Shown piece after piece: positions 9,950 to 18,972 of a DNA stretch of 64,000 nt; position 1 is the stretch's first letter, and every line of letters starts with the position of its first letter. The position numbers and the translations under genes were made by a program. The notes under the pieces are model-generated. The model had not been told where the DNA came from and ran no database searches. It saw only the letters and a list, made by a program, of their open reading frames with translations. This DNA comes from SCBR16-9 sp964537975. Its GTDB lineage: Bacteria; Hydrogenedentota; Hydrogenedentia; Hydrogenedentales; SCBR16-9. The stretch lies in assembly GCA_964537975.1 (NCBI GenBank), contig CAZIDP010000001.1, positions 245,921 to 309,920 of the forward strand. The letters run 5' to 3'.

Positions 9950-11290
9950 TTACTCAGCTTCCGGTCTTATCAGCACGCCCTGTCCGGCGACAACCCAGAG
10001 GCCATGGTCATAATTGATTGGCAGGGGGCGGCCATCATGTGGTGAAAAGTAGACTCCTTCTACCGCTTCCCCATCACGCATGGGAATCAACTTCGCCGAC
10101 TTTTCCAGGCTCAGATTGACAATCATGGCATAAGCAGAACCGTCTTCATGTTTGAATTCTCCGACCATCAGTGGAACATCGGATTCGACCGTTTCAATAA
10201 TGATACCTGGACCTTCCGGCAGGTTGGGAGCAATGGCCGGGCTAGTAAAATAGAGACCCGTCGAGTCCAGTTTGTTCATGATAGGTCCCAATGCTTTAAC
10301 CTCATGATTCACCGCTTGAAGATATGTCCAGGTTATGTTTTTCTCTCCATCGGTACCGATAGGTGCGTAACCATATCCACGCGCGTAGTAGGTAAACCAT
10401 GTCAGCCCCCGGTATCCCGCTGCCAAGGTCGTGTATGCTTGAAAGCGCAGGTTGGCGGGTGACGGGATGGTGGTGAAGGGGCGTATCTGGTTCGACGAGA
10501 CAATATTCCAGAAGGGAAGTCCATGTTTCATGGCAACACGACGAACTTCGATAAGGTCATTAAAGTACACCGGGATGCGTTCTTTTATCACAAGATCATT
10601 GGAGTACTGCACCATATAGTTGTCATAACTTATAAACTGTGGCTTTACATCTTCTACAAAGCGTTCGAGATATTCCGTGAAGCTTTCGGTCTCAAGTTGC
10701 GACTGATCAGGCGCGCCAATGGTGGCATAACCAGGAAACAGGTTGATGTAGGCCAGTTTTCCGGGAGCATATTTTCGTACCGCATTCACGGCCTTTCCCA
10801 ATGCTGGAAAACAGGTAGCACCCGGTTCATCGGTAAGAAAGTAACCAGCGACTGCTGGACTGTCTCCCGCGGAATCCACCATGGTTTTTACGCGTGCGTC
10901 AATCTCCTCATCGGACAGATGCTTCCATTCTCGCATCCACACCAGGATGTCCGGTACATCCGGCGCCATAATGACTTTAAGACCCAGTTCCTCACACTCA
11001 GGCAAATCTCGGGGCAACACGAATCCCCCCAGATTAAAATTGCAGTCCTGGATTGAAGCCAGCCCATTTTTTCGTTGATCGATTTCCTGACGCCAACCAT
11101 GTTGTGGGTCCCAGGCAAGTATGGGATAAAAGTCATTTGTAAAAATAGCAGAGTCCAGTATGTTCGAATTCATGCCTGTGTCCTCACCAACAGCAAACAG
11201 GTTGAAGCTGACTGCACTCATCAATACTACCCAAATGAGAAGCCAAATTTGGTTTTCATAATATGCTGATTTTGTCAAATTCTTTTTCAT
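9950..11290 (-). CDS. exported TIM-barrel glycosidase-like protein (paralogue of 3550-4776)
   Basis: The 446-residue product starts at an ATG with GGGAGA 8 nt upstream. Its signal peptide, or N-terminal anchor, spans about residues 15-35. The barrel shows the same landmarks as the protein at 3550-4776: a segment in which a cytosine-coded Cys-Asn-Phe-Asn-Leu-Gly-Gly opens strand 2, GYFLTDEPGA (about 150-159) at the presumed acid/base, PFWNIVSSN, and RFQAYTTLAAGYRGLTWF. A C-terminal beta domain ends with VAGQGVLIRPE, closely matching LAAGQGMLLRVKK of its paralogue. I infer a glycoside hydrolase of clan GH-A type acting outside the cytoplasm. It is on the same strand as, and 130 nt downstream of, the kinase-etherase fusion, so it may share that transcript. 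Confidence 0.75.
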   Translation of the reverse strand: MKKNLTKSAYYENQIWLLIWVVLMSAVSFNLFAVGEDTGMNSNILDSAIFTNDFYPILAWDPQHGWRQEIDQRKNGLASIQDCNFNLGGFVLPRDLPECEELGLKVIMAPDVPDILVWMREWKHLSDEEIDARVKTMVDSAGDSPAVAGYFLTDEPGATCFPALGKAVNAVRKYAPGKLAYINLFPGYATIGAPDQSQLETESFTEYLERFVEDVKPQFISYDNYMVQYSNDLVIKERIPVYFNDLIEVRRVAMKHGLPFWNIVSSNQIRPFTTIPSPANLRFQAYTTLAAGYRGLTWFTYYARGYGYAPIGTDGEKNITWTYLQAVNHEVKALGPIMNKLDSTGLYFTSPAIAPNLPEGPGIIIETVESDVPLMVGEFKHEDGSAYAMIVNLSLEKSAKLIPMRDGEAVEGVYFSPHDGRPLPINYDHGLWVVAGQGVLIRPEAE

Positions 11291-11420
11291 GTCAAGTTCT
11301 CCCAGGTTAATACGTCAAATGCGATTTTAATAAACATATTAACAGAATTACAGATTGCGATATGGATATTTCAGAAGGCGCCAGCACTTGTGCCACACTT
11401 CCAGAAAGAATTTGTCTGTG

Positions 11421-13286
11421 TCAATGCGTAAAATCAATTTCCTCCAGGGCATTACGCAATTTACCCTGTGCTTTGCGTAGATACTCCTTTGCAGTAGCTG
11501 CATCAACTTGATGCTGAGCCATAACAATTGCCTGTGCTATATTGTACTCCGTTTGTTCGAGCAGGTCTTGTGCATGCTCTGTTGAGCACGCGCCCAGGTC
11601 AGCGACGATTTGTCTGGCGCGACGCCGCAGTTTTTTATTCACTGCCCGCATTCCTATCATGCGCCCCTGGTACACCAATCCGTGTAGTGTTAATACACAG
11701 GTCGAGATCATGTTCAGTGCCAGTTTTGTTGCCGTACCGGCCTTGAGCCGTGTAGAGCCAGCCAGTACTTCGGCGCCTGAATTCATGCCAATTATGTGAT
11801 CGATGTATTCAAAGCCCTGCGCTGTGCTGATACCTGGATTACAACAGACCAATGCGGTTAACGCGTCCCGAGACTTTGCTTCTTTTAAGGCGGCATGAAC
11901 ATAAGGAGTTCTCCCTGAAGCTGCCAACCCGATGACACAGTCTTTATGGTCGACGTCATGAATTATTATATCGGTTTGTCCTGCATCGGTATCGTCTTCA
12001 GCCCCTTCTATACTATGCCTGAGTGCTGCTTCCCCTCCTGCAATAATGCCTTGAACGCGTTCCGGTGCCACACCGAATGTGGGTGGGCATTCGGAAGCAT
12101 CCAGCACGCCGAGGCGTCCGCTGGTACCCGCTCCGACATAGAGGATTCTACCTCCTGAATCAAAACGCACTGCCACAGCCGACACCAGTGCCGCAATTTC
12201 TGTCAGGCATGCACCTACCGCGGCAACAGCACGCTGATCGGCCTGGTGCATCTGCTGTACCATTTCATACGGACTCAGGGTGTCCAGCGGCGGAGCCGAT
12301 GTTATGCTCTCTGTGGGTGATTCTGATAAATCGGGTGGTGATGCACTACCAGATTCTCGATGCAAAACGGTCAACCAGGAAGTATTCTCCGCAACATTGA
12401 GCAAAGAAAGCATACTCTCCGGGCCTCCAATAGTAATCTGGCCCAGCTTTACTTTGTCATCATTACGCACCGATTGCAGAAAGTGTTGTTGAAAAAGATG
12501 ATCATTGCACAACATCCCCCCTTGGAGAAAAACAGAAACAGTATCTGTTAACTTCAATTTGCCTTGCATAGTTTCCATTATCTTGAACAGGGCCCGGGCT
12601 TGAGATTTAACAATGAGTCCCGCAACATAGTCTTCTTCCTCAGCGGCTGAGATAACGGTACGAGCTAATTCCGCCAGACTGGCCTTGGGCAGTTGCCCTG
12701 CCACAACGACTGCCTGTTCCCAGGTGTCCACTCCCAATGGCTTGAGCAATTTGGTTGTCAAGGAAGTTTCAACGCCAATACCATCCAGGTCCATTGCAGC
12801 CGAGCGTAAGGCATCGACTGCCAACTGGTACGCGCTGCCCGCATCGCCGAACAACATCCCCCGTCCACCAAGTCGGTGAAACACCCCCTGTGCGTCTACC
12901 CCCAAAACGGCGGAACCGGTTCCGGCCACGACCAGAATGCCCGGCTGCCCTTTGGAGTTGGCTAATAGCAGCGGGTGCAGGTCGGTGGTGATTCGCACAC
13001 ATTCTACAGGTAATGCATTTAACAGAGCCGCGCCCAGAGCTTGCCGCGTACCCACTTCGCCCCCTCCGGCTGTACCCAGTAGCAAGGTTGGAGATGCAAC
13101 CTTGTGGAGTTTTAGCATTGGATTCAGCAATTCAGAAAGATTCTGGACACAAGTTTCTACGCCATACGCAACTGGATTAGAAGGTTTTCCCTCAGCTTCT
13201 GCCAATAATTGAAACTTTTCATCATACAATTTGGCACGACTGTAGGTCCCGCCTCCTTCTACTGCCATATAAATCACATGTTCCAT
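11421..13286 (-). CDS. murQ: fused N-acetylmuramate/N-acetylglucosamine kinase and MurNAc-6-phosphate etherase
   Basis: This 621-residue protein joins two enzymes of amino-sugar recycling. Residues 1 to about 300 form a BadF/BcrA-type sugar kinase of the ASKHA fold: VEGGGTYSRAK near 7 is the first phosphate loop and VVAGTGSAVLG near 120 the second. Residues from about 320 to the end are a full MurQ etherase. Its landmarks are YVGAGTSGRLGVLDASECPP (SIS domain, with the catalytic Glu), GGEAALRHSIEGAEDD carrying the second Glu, AASGRTPYV, and RLKAGTATKLALNMIST. Together they would phosphorylate MurNAc and cleave MurNAc-6-P to GlcNAc-6-P and lactate in the cytoplasm. I start at the ATG at 13286, which has GAGGA 5 nt before it. 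The ATG at 13298 has none. The GH1-fold gene lies 84 nt upstream. Confidence 0.93.
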   Translation of the reverse strand: MEHVIYMAVEGGGTYSRAKLYDEKFQLLAEAEGKPSNPVAYGVETCVQNLSELLNPMLKLHKVASPTLLLGTAGGGEVGTRQALGAALLNALPVECVRITTDLHPLLLANSKGQPGILVVAGTGSAVLGVDAQGVFHRLGGRGMLFGDAGSAYQLAVDALRSAAMDLDGIGVETSLTTKLLKPLGVDTWEQAVVVAGQLPKASLAELARTVISAAEEEDYVAGLIVKSQARALFKIMETMQGKLKLTDTVSVFLQGGMLCNDHLFQQHFLQSVRNDDKVKLGQITIGGPESMLSLLNVAENTSWLTVLHRESGSASPPDLSESPTESITSAPPLDTLSPYEMVQQMHQADQRAVAAVGACLTEIAALVSAVAVRFDSGGRILYVGAGTSGRLGVLDASECPPTFGVAPERVQGIIAGGEAALRHSIEGAEDDTDAGQTDIIIHDVDHKDCVIGLAASGRTPYVHAALKEAKSRDALTALVCCNPGISTAQGFEYIDHIIGMNSGAEVLAGSTRLKAGTATKLALNMISTCVLTLHGLVYQGRMIGMRAVNKKLRRRARQIVADLGACSTEHAQDLLEQTEYNIAQAIVMAQHQVDAATAKEYLRKAQGKLRNALEEIDFTH

Positions 13287-13370
13287 ATCGTTCCTCATAA
13301 GTCTTTTTTACTGCTCATTGATACTACCTGGTCTACCAGAGTGTACTCCTGTATTTTCTGGTTTACGTAC

Positions 13371-14648
13371 CTATTTTCCCCAAGAACCTCTCAGCAATGT
13401 ACCTGTTTCTGCTATTTCCTTCTGCAAGTACGCACTGGTATTCGGCGTACGTGCTTGCGTCATAACGTCCAGATGTATCAGACCATACCGCTCCTGATAT
13501 CCCCTGTGCCACTCAAAGCTGTCCAGAAAGCTGTGGTGGAAAAAACCGTTCAATGCGACACCCTGGTCACGGTATAACCCAATCAGCCTCCATAGTTGCA
13601 CAAGATACGCGGCACGCTCTTCATCCTTTGTAGTAGGCAAGCCACTCATGAGATATATCGGCACCCCGGTAGATGCCAGGAATGGTAACAGGGCACCCAC
13701 CGATTCCGGATGTGGCACGACGCAATCAGTCGGAATGCGTTTACCGGTTATGGCACAACAAACCGCAGTATTCGGGAATGAAAAAGGATCAAAGCGTACC
13801 TGTTGCTGCCCATAAAATGCGGCCAATATAAAATCAAAGCACTTTGATGTTTTTGCTTCAGAAATCTCAGGCAAGGAATGTATATATGGTTTTATCATGC
13901 TGTATTGATAACGCTGGCAAGCACGGAAATCCCAGGGACTATACGGGTCATGGGCTTCACATGCATTCAGACGAACAGATGCGCCAACAAGCGCCTCTGC
14001 TTGTATCTGTTTGATTCGTTCGTATGCCAAACGGGCACATTCTGCCTGGTTGCGGGCCGCACGTATGTGTTGCCGGTATCTCAGTAAACGATTGCCCCGA
14101 GCGCCAGGCCATAATTGCTCCTGATACACCATTCTGGACATGAACGCTGGATTTAACAACGGTATCCAGTGCTGACATGATGTTTGCAATTGTTCAACTA
14201 CAAATGCGATATAATTGATGTAGATTTCAGGCAGTTTCGGGCATGCCCAACCACCCAATCTAGCCAACCAGGCAGGCAATGCATATTCAACCGGGATTAC
14301 CCAGGGACAAATACCTGTTGCATGCATTTTTTGGAGGCGATGCAGGTATTGCTGAATTGCTTCACGGTTGAATTGGCCAGGCTCCGGCTCTATCCTTGCC
14401 CACGATAAGCCCATACACACTGTTCTTACCCCAAACTGGGCCGCAAGCCCATAATCTTGTGAAAAACGTTTCGTATGTTCCGCTGCGGGGTGAGAAAGAT
14501 TCCCATCTGAAATACGACCTGGGCGCTGTTCCCAATGCCACCAATCCGTGCAATAATCAGCACCTTCCAGTCCATGCGCGGACATACAGGCTCCCCAAGT
14601 AAAGCTTGAATCAAACTCGGGGTACACGTCTTGAAATTTCTGTGACAT
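13371..14648 (-). CDS. GH1-fold protein lacking both catalytic glutamates
   Basis: The 425-residue product aligns end to end with GH1 beta-glucosidases. FTWGACMSAHGLEGA (16-30) matches the family opening and SWARIEPEPG (82-91) is strand 2. DEERAAYL (342-349) and HSFLDSFEW (372-380), followed by RYGLIHLD, match the C-terminal barrel. However, the acid/base motif (normally T-x-N-E-P) reads LLNPAF at 164-169, and the nucleophile motif (normally I-T-E-N-G) reads YLMSGL at 332-337 with one residue missing. The Gln that binds the sugar in QIEGA is Gly, and the His of the HWDLP motif is replaced in PVEYALPAW. The frame is intact throughout, so this is not decay in progress. There is no signal peptide. 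It is probably a sugar-binding or otherwise non-hydrolytic homologue. It lies just upstream of the kinase-etherase fusion on the same strand. Confidence 0.85.
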   Translation of the reverse strand: MSQKFQDVYPEFDSSFTWGACMSAHGLEGADYCTDWWHWEQRPGRISDGNLSHPAAEHTKRFSQDYGLAAQFGVRTVCMGLSWARIEPEPGQFNREAIQQYLHRLQKMHATGICPWVIPVEYALPAWLARLGGWACPKLPEIYINYIAFVVEQLQTSCQHWIPLLNPAFMSRMVYQEQLWPGARGNRLLRYRQHIRAARNQAECARLAYERIKQIQAEALVGASVRLNACEAHDPYSPWDFRACQRYQYSMIKPYIHSLPEISEAKTSKCFDFILAAFYGQQQVRFDPFSFPNTAVCCAITGKRIPTDCVVPHPESVGALLPFLASTGVPIYLMSGLPTTKDEERAAYLVQLWRLIGLYRDQGVALNGFFHHSFLDSFEWHRGYQERYGLIHLDVMTQARTPNTSAYLQKEIAETGTLLRGSWGK

Positions 14649-15093
14649 ATGGCAAGAATCTTCTACTTTTAAATCGTATGGTTGATGCTTATTACTACAG
14701 CAACTTCATGCAGGGCAAGTAGCTATGATACAATGTAGTATACAGGTTAATTGATTCCAGAGGCATAATGTTTGGGAAAGTATACGGGGGGAATAAATAA
14801 TGTCTGCCTTCATGTTCGACATTATATAATTCCAAACAGTATTCCAGCATCATAAATGAATTGGATTTTAACAAGCTAATTATAGTTGTGAAGACAATTT
14901 GTATGAATTCGAAAAAGCTGCCGAATGCTTTCGGAAAAAACCCTTCCACTTCTAGTCATTATGGGAAGAATCTCGTAACCTGCTTTGTTCTCATTAGTAT
15001 GCATAAAAGATGTATTTGAAATACATCTTTAGTATACATCGCAAATTGCGAATATCATATTTACTATTTATGTGAATTTTAGGAGTCCCAATC
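14649..15093. other. 445-bp divergent intergenic region upstream of the suf operon
   Basis: This gap separates the leftward GH1-fold gene from the rightward sufB and must hold promoters for both. The left two thirds are AT-rich with no gene I can support. The right end carries the 25-bp palindrome at 15006-15030, the flanking near-repeats and a second small inverted repeat at 15040-15050, listed separately. Confidence 0.6.
15006..15030. promoter_or_regulatory. perfect 12-bp inverted repeat, probable operator of the suf operon
   Basis: AAAGATGTATTT (15006-15017) and AAATACATCTTT (15019-15030) are exact reverse complements around a single G. The repeat ends 63 nt before the sufB start. Its centre contains TTGAAA, which could serve as a -35 element. 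An 11-nt near-direct repeat (TTAGTATGCAT at 14994-15004, TTAGTATACAT at 15029-15039) flanks it, and CGCAA-A-TTGCG follows at 15040-15050. Symmetry and place suggest a dimeric regulator site. An Rrf2/IscR-type or Fur-type factor would be the natural guess but the sequence is not a consensus that I recognise. It could also fold as a hairpin in a transcript. Confidence 0.5.
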
Positions 15094-16593
15094 ATGTCCA
15101 ATTCCTCCGACAAACTGGAAACCGCCGAATATACAGGCAGTCGTGTGGAACGCAGCAATCGGGAAGCTGCAGAATTTGCCCAAAAAAAGTATAAATACGG
15201 CTGGGAATCCGATATAGAATCGGACACTATTCCAATAGGTCTGAATGAAGACGTAGTCCGTCTGATCTCCGAGAAAAAAGCTGAGCCAGAATGGATGCTT
15301 GAATGGCGATTGAAGGCGTATCAGCACTTTATAAATTTTAAAGAAGAACCGGACTGGGCGCATATCCATTATACCAAGCCGGATTTTCAGGCCATCAGTT
15401 ATTATTCAGCCCCCAAGAAGAAACCACAACTTAACAGTCTGGATGAAGTGGACCCGTCACTGTTGGAGACTTTCGCGAAGCTGGGCATTCCATTGGAAGA
15501 ACAAAAGCGACTTTCCAATGTGGCTGTGGATGCCGTATTCGACAGTGTTTCTGTGGCAACCACGCACCGGGACATTCTTGGCAAACGGGGAATCATATTT
15601 TGTTCCTTTTCCGAAGCATTACGCGACCATCCAGAGCTGGTACGGGAATATATCGGCTCAGTCGTACCGCAGAATGACAACTTTTACGCCGCGTTAAATT
15701 CAGCGGTATTCAGTGATGGTTCTTTCGTGTATATACCTAAAAATACCAAATGCCCGATGGATTTATCGACCTATTTCCGGATTAATGCCCGCGACACCGG
15801 CCAGTTTGAACGTACCTTGATCATCGCTGAGGAAGGTGCTGAGGTCAGTTATCTTGAGGGATGCACAGCGCCGATGCGCGACGAGAATCAGTTGCATGCG
15901 GCTGTGGTGGAGATCATCGCGCACAAGAACGCGACTGTTCGCTACTCCACGGTACAGAACTGGTATGCCGGTGATGAAGATGGCAAAGGTGGCATTTATA
16001 ATTTTGTCACCAAGCGGGGCAAATGCCTGGGCGACCATTCACGCATTTCCTGGACCCAAGTGGAAACTGGATCTGCGGTTACGTGGAAATACCCCAGTTG
16101 CATATTGCTGGGAGATCATTCTGTAGGTGAGTTTTATTCTGTGGCCCTGACCAACAACATGCAACAGGCCGACACAGGAACCAAGATGCTACACATCGGG
16201 AAAAACACCAGCAGCACCATCATTTCCAAGACCATATCGGCTGGTCGCAGCAACAACAGCTACCGTGGCCTGGTACGCGTCATGCCCAAGGCCAGTAACA
16301 GCCGTAACTATACACAATGCGATTCACTATTGATTGGGAGCAACTGCGGAGCGCACACATTTCCGTATATTGATGTACGGAACTCTACATCCTCAGCAGA
16401 ACACGAAGCTTCCACATCAAAAATCAGTGAAGACCAATTGTTTTATTGTCAGTCCCGCGGTATCGGCACCGAAGATGCCATATCCATGGTAATCAATGGC
16501 TTTTGCAAAGAAGTCTTTGAGCATTTGCCCATGGAGTTTGCCGTGGAAGCAACCAAATTACTGGATTTGAGTCTCGAAGGGAGCGTTGGATAA
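15094..16593 (+). CDS. sufB: Fe-S cluster assembly scaffold SufB
   Basis: The 499-residue product begins at an ATG with AGGAG 8 nt upstream. SufB is the scaffold subunit that builds Fe-S clusters with SufC and SufD in the cytoplasm. The beta-helix core is clear, and CDSLLIGSNCGAHTFPYID carries the conserved Cys equivalent to Cys405 of E. coli SufB. It is followed by AEHEASTSKISEDQLFYC, the end of the core with the conserved His/Glu, and a C-terminal helical part. Length is typical. Its stop overlaps the sufC start by one base (TAATG), so the two are translationally coupled. Confidence 0.97.
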   Translation: MSNSSDKLETAEYTGSRVERSNREAAEFAQKKYKYGWESDIESDTIPIGLNEDVVRLISEKKAEPEWMLEWRLKAYQHFINFKEEPDWAHIHYTKPDFQAISYYSAPKKKPQLNSLDEVDPSLLETFAKLGIPLEEQKRLSNVAVDAVFDSVSVATTHRDILGKRGIIFCSFSEALRDHPELVREYIGSVVPQNDNFYAALNSAVFSDGSFVYIPKNTKCPMDLSTYFRINARDTGQFERTLIIAEEGAEVSYLEGCTAPMRDENQLHAAVVEIIAHKNATVRYSTVQNWYAGDEDGKGGIYNFVTKRGKCLGDHSRISWTQVETGSAVTWKYPSCILLGDHSVGEFYSVALTNNMQQADTGTKMLHIGKNTSSTIISKTISAGRSNNSYRGLVRVMPKASNSRNYTQCDSLLIGSNCGAHTFPYIDVRNSTSSAEHEASTSKISEDQLFYCQSRGIGTEDAISMVINGFCKEVFEHLPMEFAVEATKLLDLSLEGSVG

Positions 16594-17357
16594 TGTTGGA
16601 AATCAAGAACCTCCATGCATCAGTGGATGGCAACAAGATATTAAACGGTATTGATCTTAAAGTTAATGATGGCGAAGTGCATGCAATCATGGGCCCGAAC
16701 GGCTCGGGCAAAAGCACCCTGGCCCAGGTATTGGCAGGTCATGAGGCCTATGAAGTAGATGAATGCAGTGAAGTACGATTCCTGAATCAAGATTTGTTGG
16801 ACATGCCGGCAGAAGAACGTGCACGTTTGGGTATGTTTCTGGCATTTCAATATCCGGTGGAAATCCCCGGGATAAGTAATACCCACTTTCTGCGTGCGGC
16901 AGTCAATGAAATTCGATTGTCCCGTGGAATGGAAGAGCTGGACGCCATGGATTTCAAGCAAATGCTACAAGAAAAAATGGAACTGATCAACATCGATCCT
17001 AGCTTTGCAAACCGTTTTGTGAATCACGGTTTTTCCGGTGGCGAGAAGAAGAGAAATGAAATTCTTCAACTGGCCGTTCTCGAGCCACGACTGGCCATTC
17101 TGGACGAAACAGACTCGGGATTGGACATTGATGCATTAAGAGTCGTATCGGATGGCGTCAACCGACTGCGTTCAGATAAACGATCCTTTATTATCGTGAC
17201 CCATTACCAGCGACTTTTGAACTATATTGAGCCTGATTTTGTACATGTCCTGTATAACGGACGAATTGTAAAGTCCGGCGACAAATCGTTGGCGACTGAG
17301 CTTGAAGACAAAGGGTATGACTGGCTAAAAACGCAGGATGCGTTGGCCACGACCTGA
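16593..17357 (+). CDS. sufC: SUF system ATPase SufC
   Basis: The 254-residue ABC-type ATPase powers cluster assembly on SufB/SufD. Walker A is GPNGSGKST near residue 34. The signature FSGGEKKRNEI near 150 is the SufC form of the ABC signature. Walker B with LAILDETDSGLDIDAL follows near 170 and the switch His is in VTHYQRLL. There is no membrane segment, as expected for a soluble SUF subunit. It begins inside the sufB stop codon, and a gap of about 100 nt separates it from sufD. Confidence 0.97.
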   Translation: MLEIKNLHASVDGNKILNGIDLKVNDGEVHAIMGPNGSGKSTLAQVLAGHEAYEVDECSEVRFLNQDLLDMPAEERARLGMFLAFQYPVEIPGISNTHFLRAAVNEIRLSRGMEELDAMDFKQMLQEKMELINIDPSFANRFVNHGFSGGEKKRNEILQLAVLEPRLAILDETDSGLDIDALRVVSDGVNRLRSDKRSFIIVTHYQRLLNYIEPDFVHVLYNGRIVKSGDKSLATELEDKGYDWLKTQDALATT

Positions 17358-17461
17358 AGTATGTAAAACAAGCATGCACAAGCACCGGTCAGGCATCTAT
17401 AGTTTTTAGAATTATCAGATGGCATTTCGTGCCTGGAGCAAGGCACCTGGAGAAACACACT

Positions 17462-18787
17462 ATGGCTGAAACTGCCGTTATGAATACACTAAAAGTAACT
17501 TATTTCGAAGACATGAAGGCGTTGGCTGACAGAAACGGTTTTCCTGATTGGTTGCTAGCAATGCGTCATCAGGCACGGGAAAATTTCTCTAATCAGGAAT
17601 TCCCGCATACCCGCCAGGAAGAATGGCGTCAGACCAATATCGCACCAATTAATAACACCTCCTATCATTCGTTGACCGCTCCACCGGGAATTATTCCTGC
17701 GAAAAAATCTGTAGAAGCTGTCAAGTATGGCAACTGGACGGAATTGGTGTTCATAGATGGTTACTTTACGCCCGAATTGAGCCAAGTTCAGAAACTGCCC
17801 AAAGGCCTGCACGCGAGTAGTCTGCATGATGCAATTCACAATAGCGAGACAGTGCGCATAGTTGAGCAACATCTGAACACAGTATTAAAAGACCGCAACG
17901 CCTATACAACGTTGAACACTGCGTTTCTTCAGGATGGTGGATTTGTACATCTTGAAAAGAATACTGTCCTGGATAATCCACTGCATATAATATTCGCGAC
18001 AAGCCACAGACAAGATGACACCGCAAGTTACATACGTAATCTGTTCGTATTGGAACGTTGCAGTCAGGCATCCATCATTGTAAGTTATGTAAATCTGGCA
18101 GATGAACTTCATTATCTCAACAATGTCGTCGATGAAATTGTGTTGGGTGAAAATGCCCAATTGAAATGGTACAAAATTGTTGAAGAAGGCCCAACGGGAA
18201 GCCATCTGGCGACAACAGAAGTTCAACAGGCGCGGGACAGCCACTTCGATTCCTACACAATGAGTCTGGAAGGGAAAACGATACGCAACCAGTTATGTGT
18301 TTCGTTGTCGGGTGAAGGCGCAATCTGTAATCTTTCGGGATTATACTTAAACGACAGCCACCGTCTCATTGATAACGCCATTGAGATAACCCATGCACAG
18401 CCCCACTGCAACAGTCGCATCATGTACAAAGGTGTACTGGATGGTGACAGCAAGGCAGTTTTTACGGGCAAGGTACATGTACACCAGGCTGCACAGAAAA
18501 CAGACTCCGACCAACTCAGCAACAACTTGTTACTATCAGACAATGCAACTATACACACGCGACCTCAATTGGAAATATACGCGGACGATGTAAAATGCAC
18601 GCACGGTGCCACCATAGGTTCTCCACCAGAGTCAATCATTTTCTATTTCAGAAGTCGTGGAATAGATGAGCCGACAGCCCGGGCTATGCTAACCTATGGC
18701 TTCGCTGAAGAAGTGATAACCGATTTAGACATTCCGGTGCTGTCAGAACGGCTAGGCCGGTATGTATATGACAAATTCAGTCCGTGA
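17462..18787 (+). CDS. sufD: Fe-S cluster assembly protein SufD
   Basis: I start at the ATG at 17462 (441 residues), with GGAG about 10 nt upstream. A GTG at 17429 is in frame but less convincing. SufD pairs with SufB in the SufBC2D complex. The N-terminal helical domain contains FPHTRQEEWRQTN, the typical SufD feature. The central beta-helix runs to KCTHGATIGSPPESIIFYFRSRGI near residue 390, which holds the conserved His at the SufB interface. A short helical tail ends the protein. It lies between sufC and sufS in an operon-like row. Confidence 0.95.
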   Translation: MAETAVMNTLKVTYFEDMKALADRNGFPDWLLAMRHQARENFSNQEFPHTRQEEWRQTNIAPINNTSYHSLTAPPGIIPAKKSVEAVKYGNWTELVFIDGYFTPELSQVQKLPKGLHASSLHDAIHNSETVRIVEQHLNTVLKDRNAYTTLNTAFLQDGGFVHLEKNTVLDNPLHIIFATSHRQDDTASYIRNLFVLERCSQASIIVSYVNLADELHYLNNVVDEIVLGENAQLKWYKIVEEGPTGSHLATTEVQQARDSHFDSYTMSLEGKTIRNQLCVSLSGEGAICNLSGLYLNDSHRLIDNAIEITHAQPHCNSRIMYKGVLDGDSKAVFTGKVHVHQAAQKTDSDQLSNNLLLSDNATIHTRPQLEIYADDVKCTHGATIGSPPESIIFYFRSRGIDEPTARAMLTYGFAEEVITDLDIPVLSERLGRYVYDKFSP

Positions 18788-18972
18788 GCTTTCGCTAGGC
18801 GCGGTATCAGTGCAGAATTGACTGATTGAATCAATCTGTAAGCGCACACCTTACGCTAAGTAAAATTGAAATCCTGTTGTTTCACGCGACATACAATTTC
18901 GCTGTATTGCGCTTAAGAATCAATTTATTTATAAAACTTTAACTATAGAACTCAACCACACTGGGTGGACCA

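Noticed and set aside
14695..14949. An 84-codon leftward frame in the gap before the suf operon.
   Set aside because: It is rich in Phe, Leu and Tyr as expected from AT-rich non-coding DNA, has no ribosome site and no recognisable domain.
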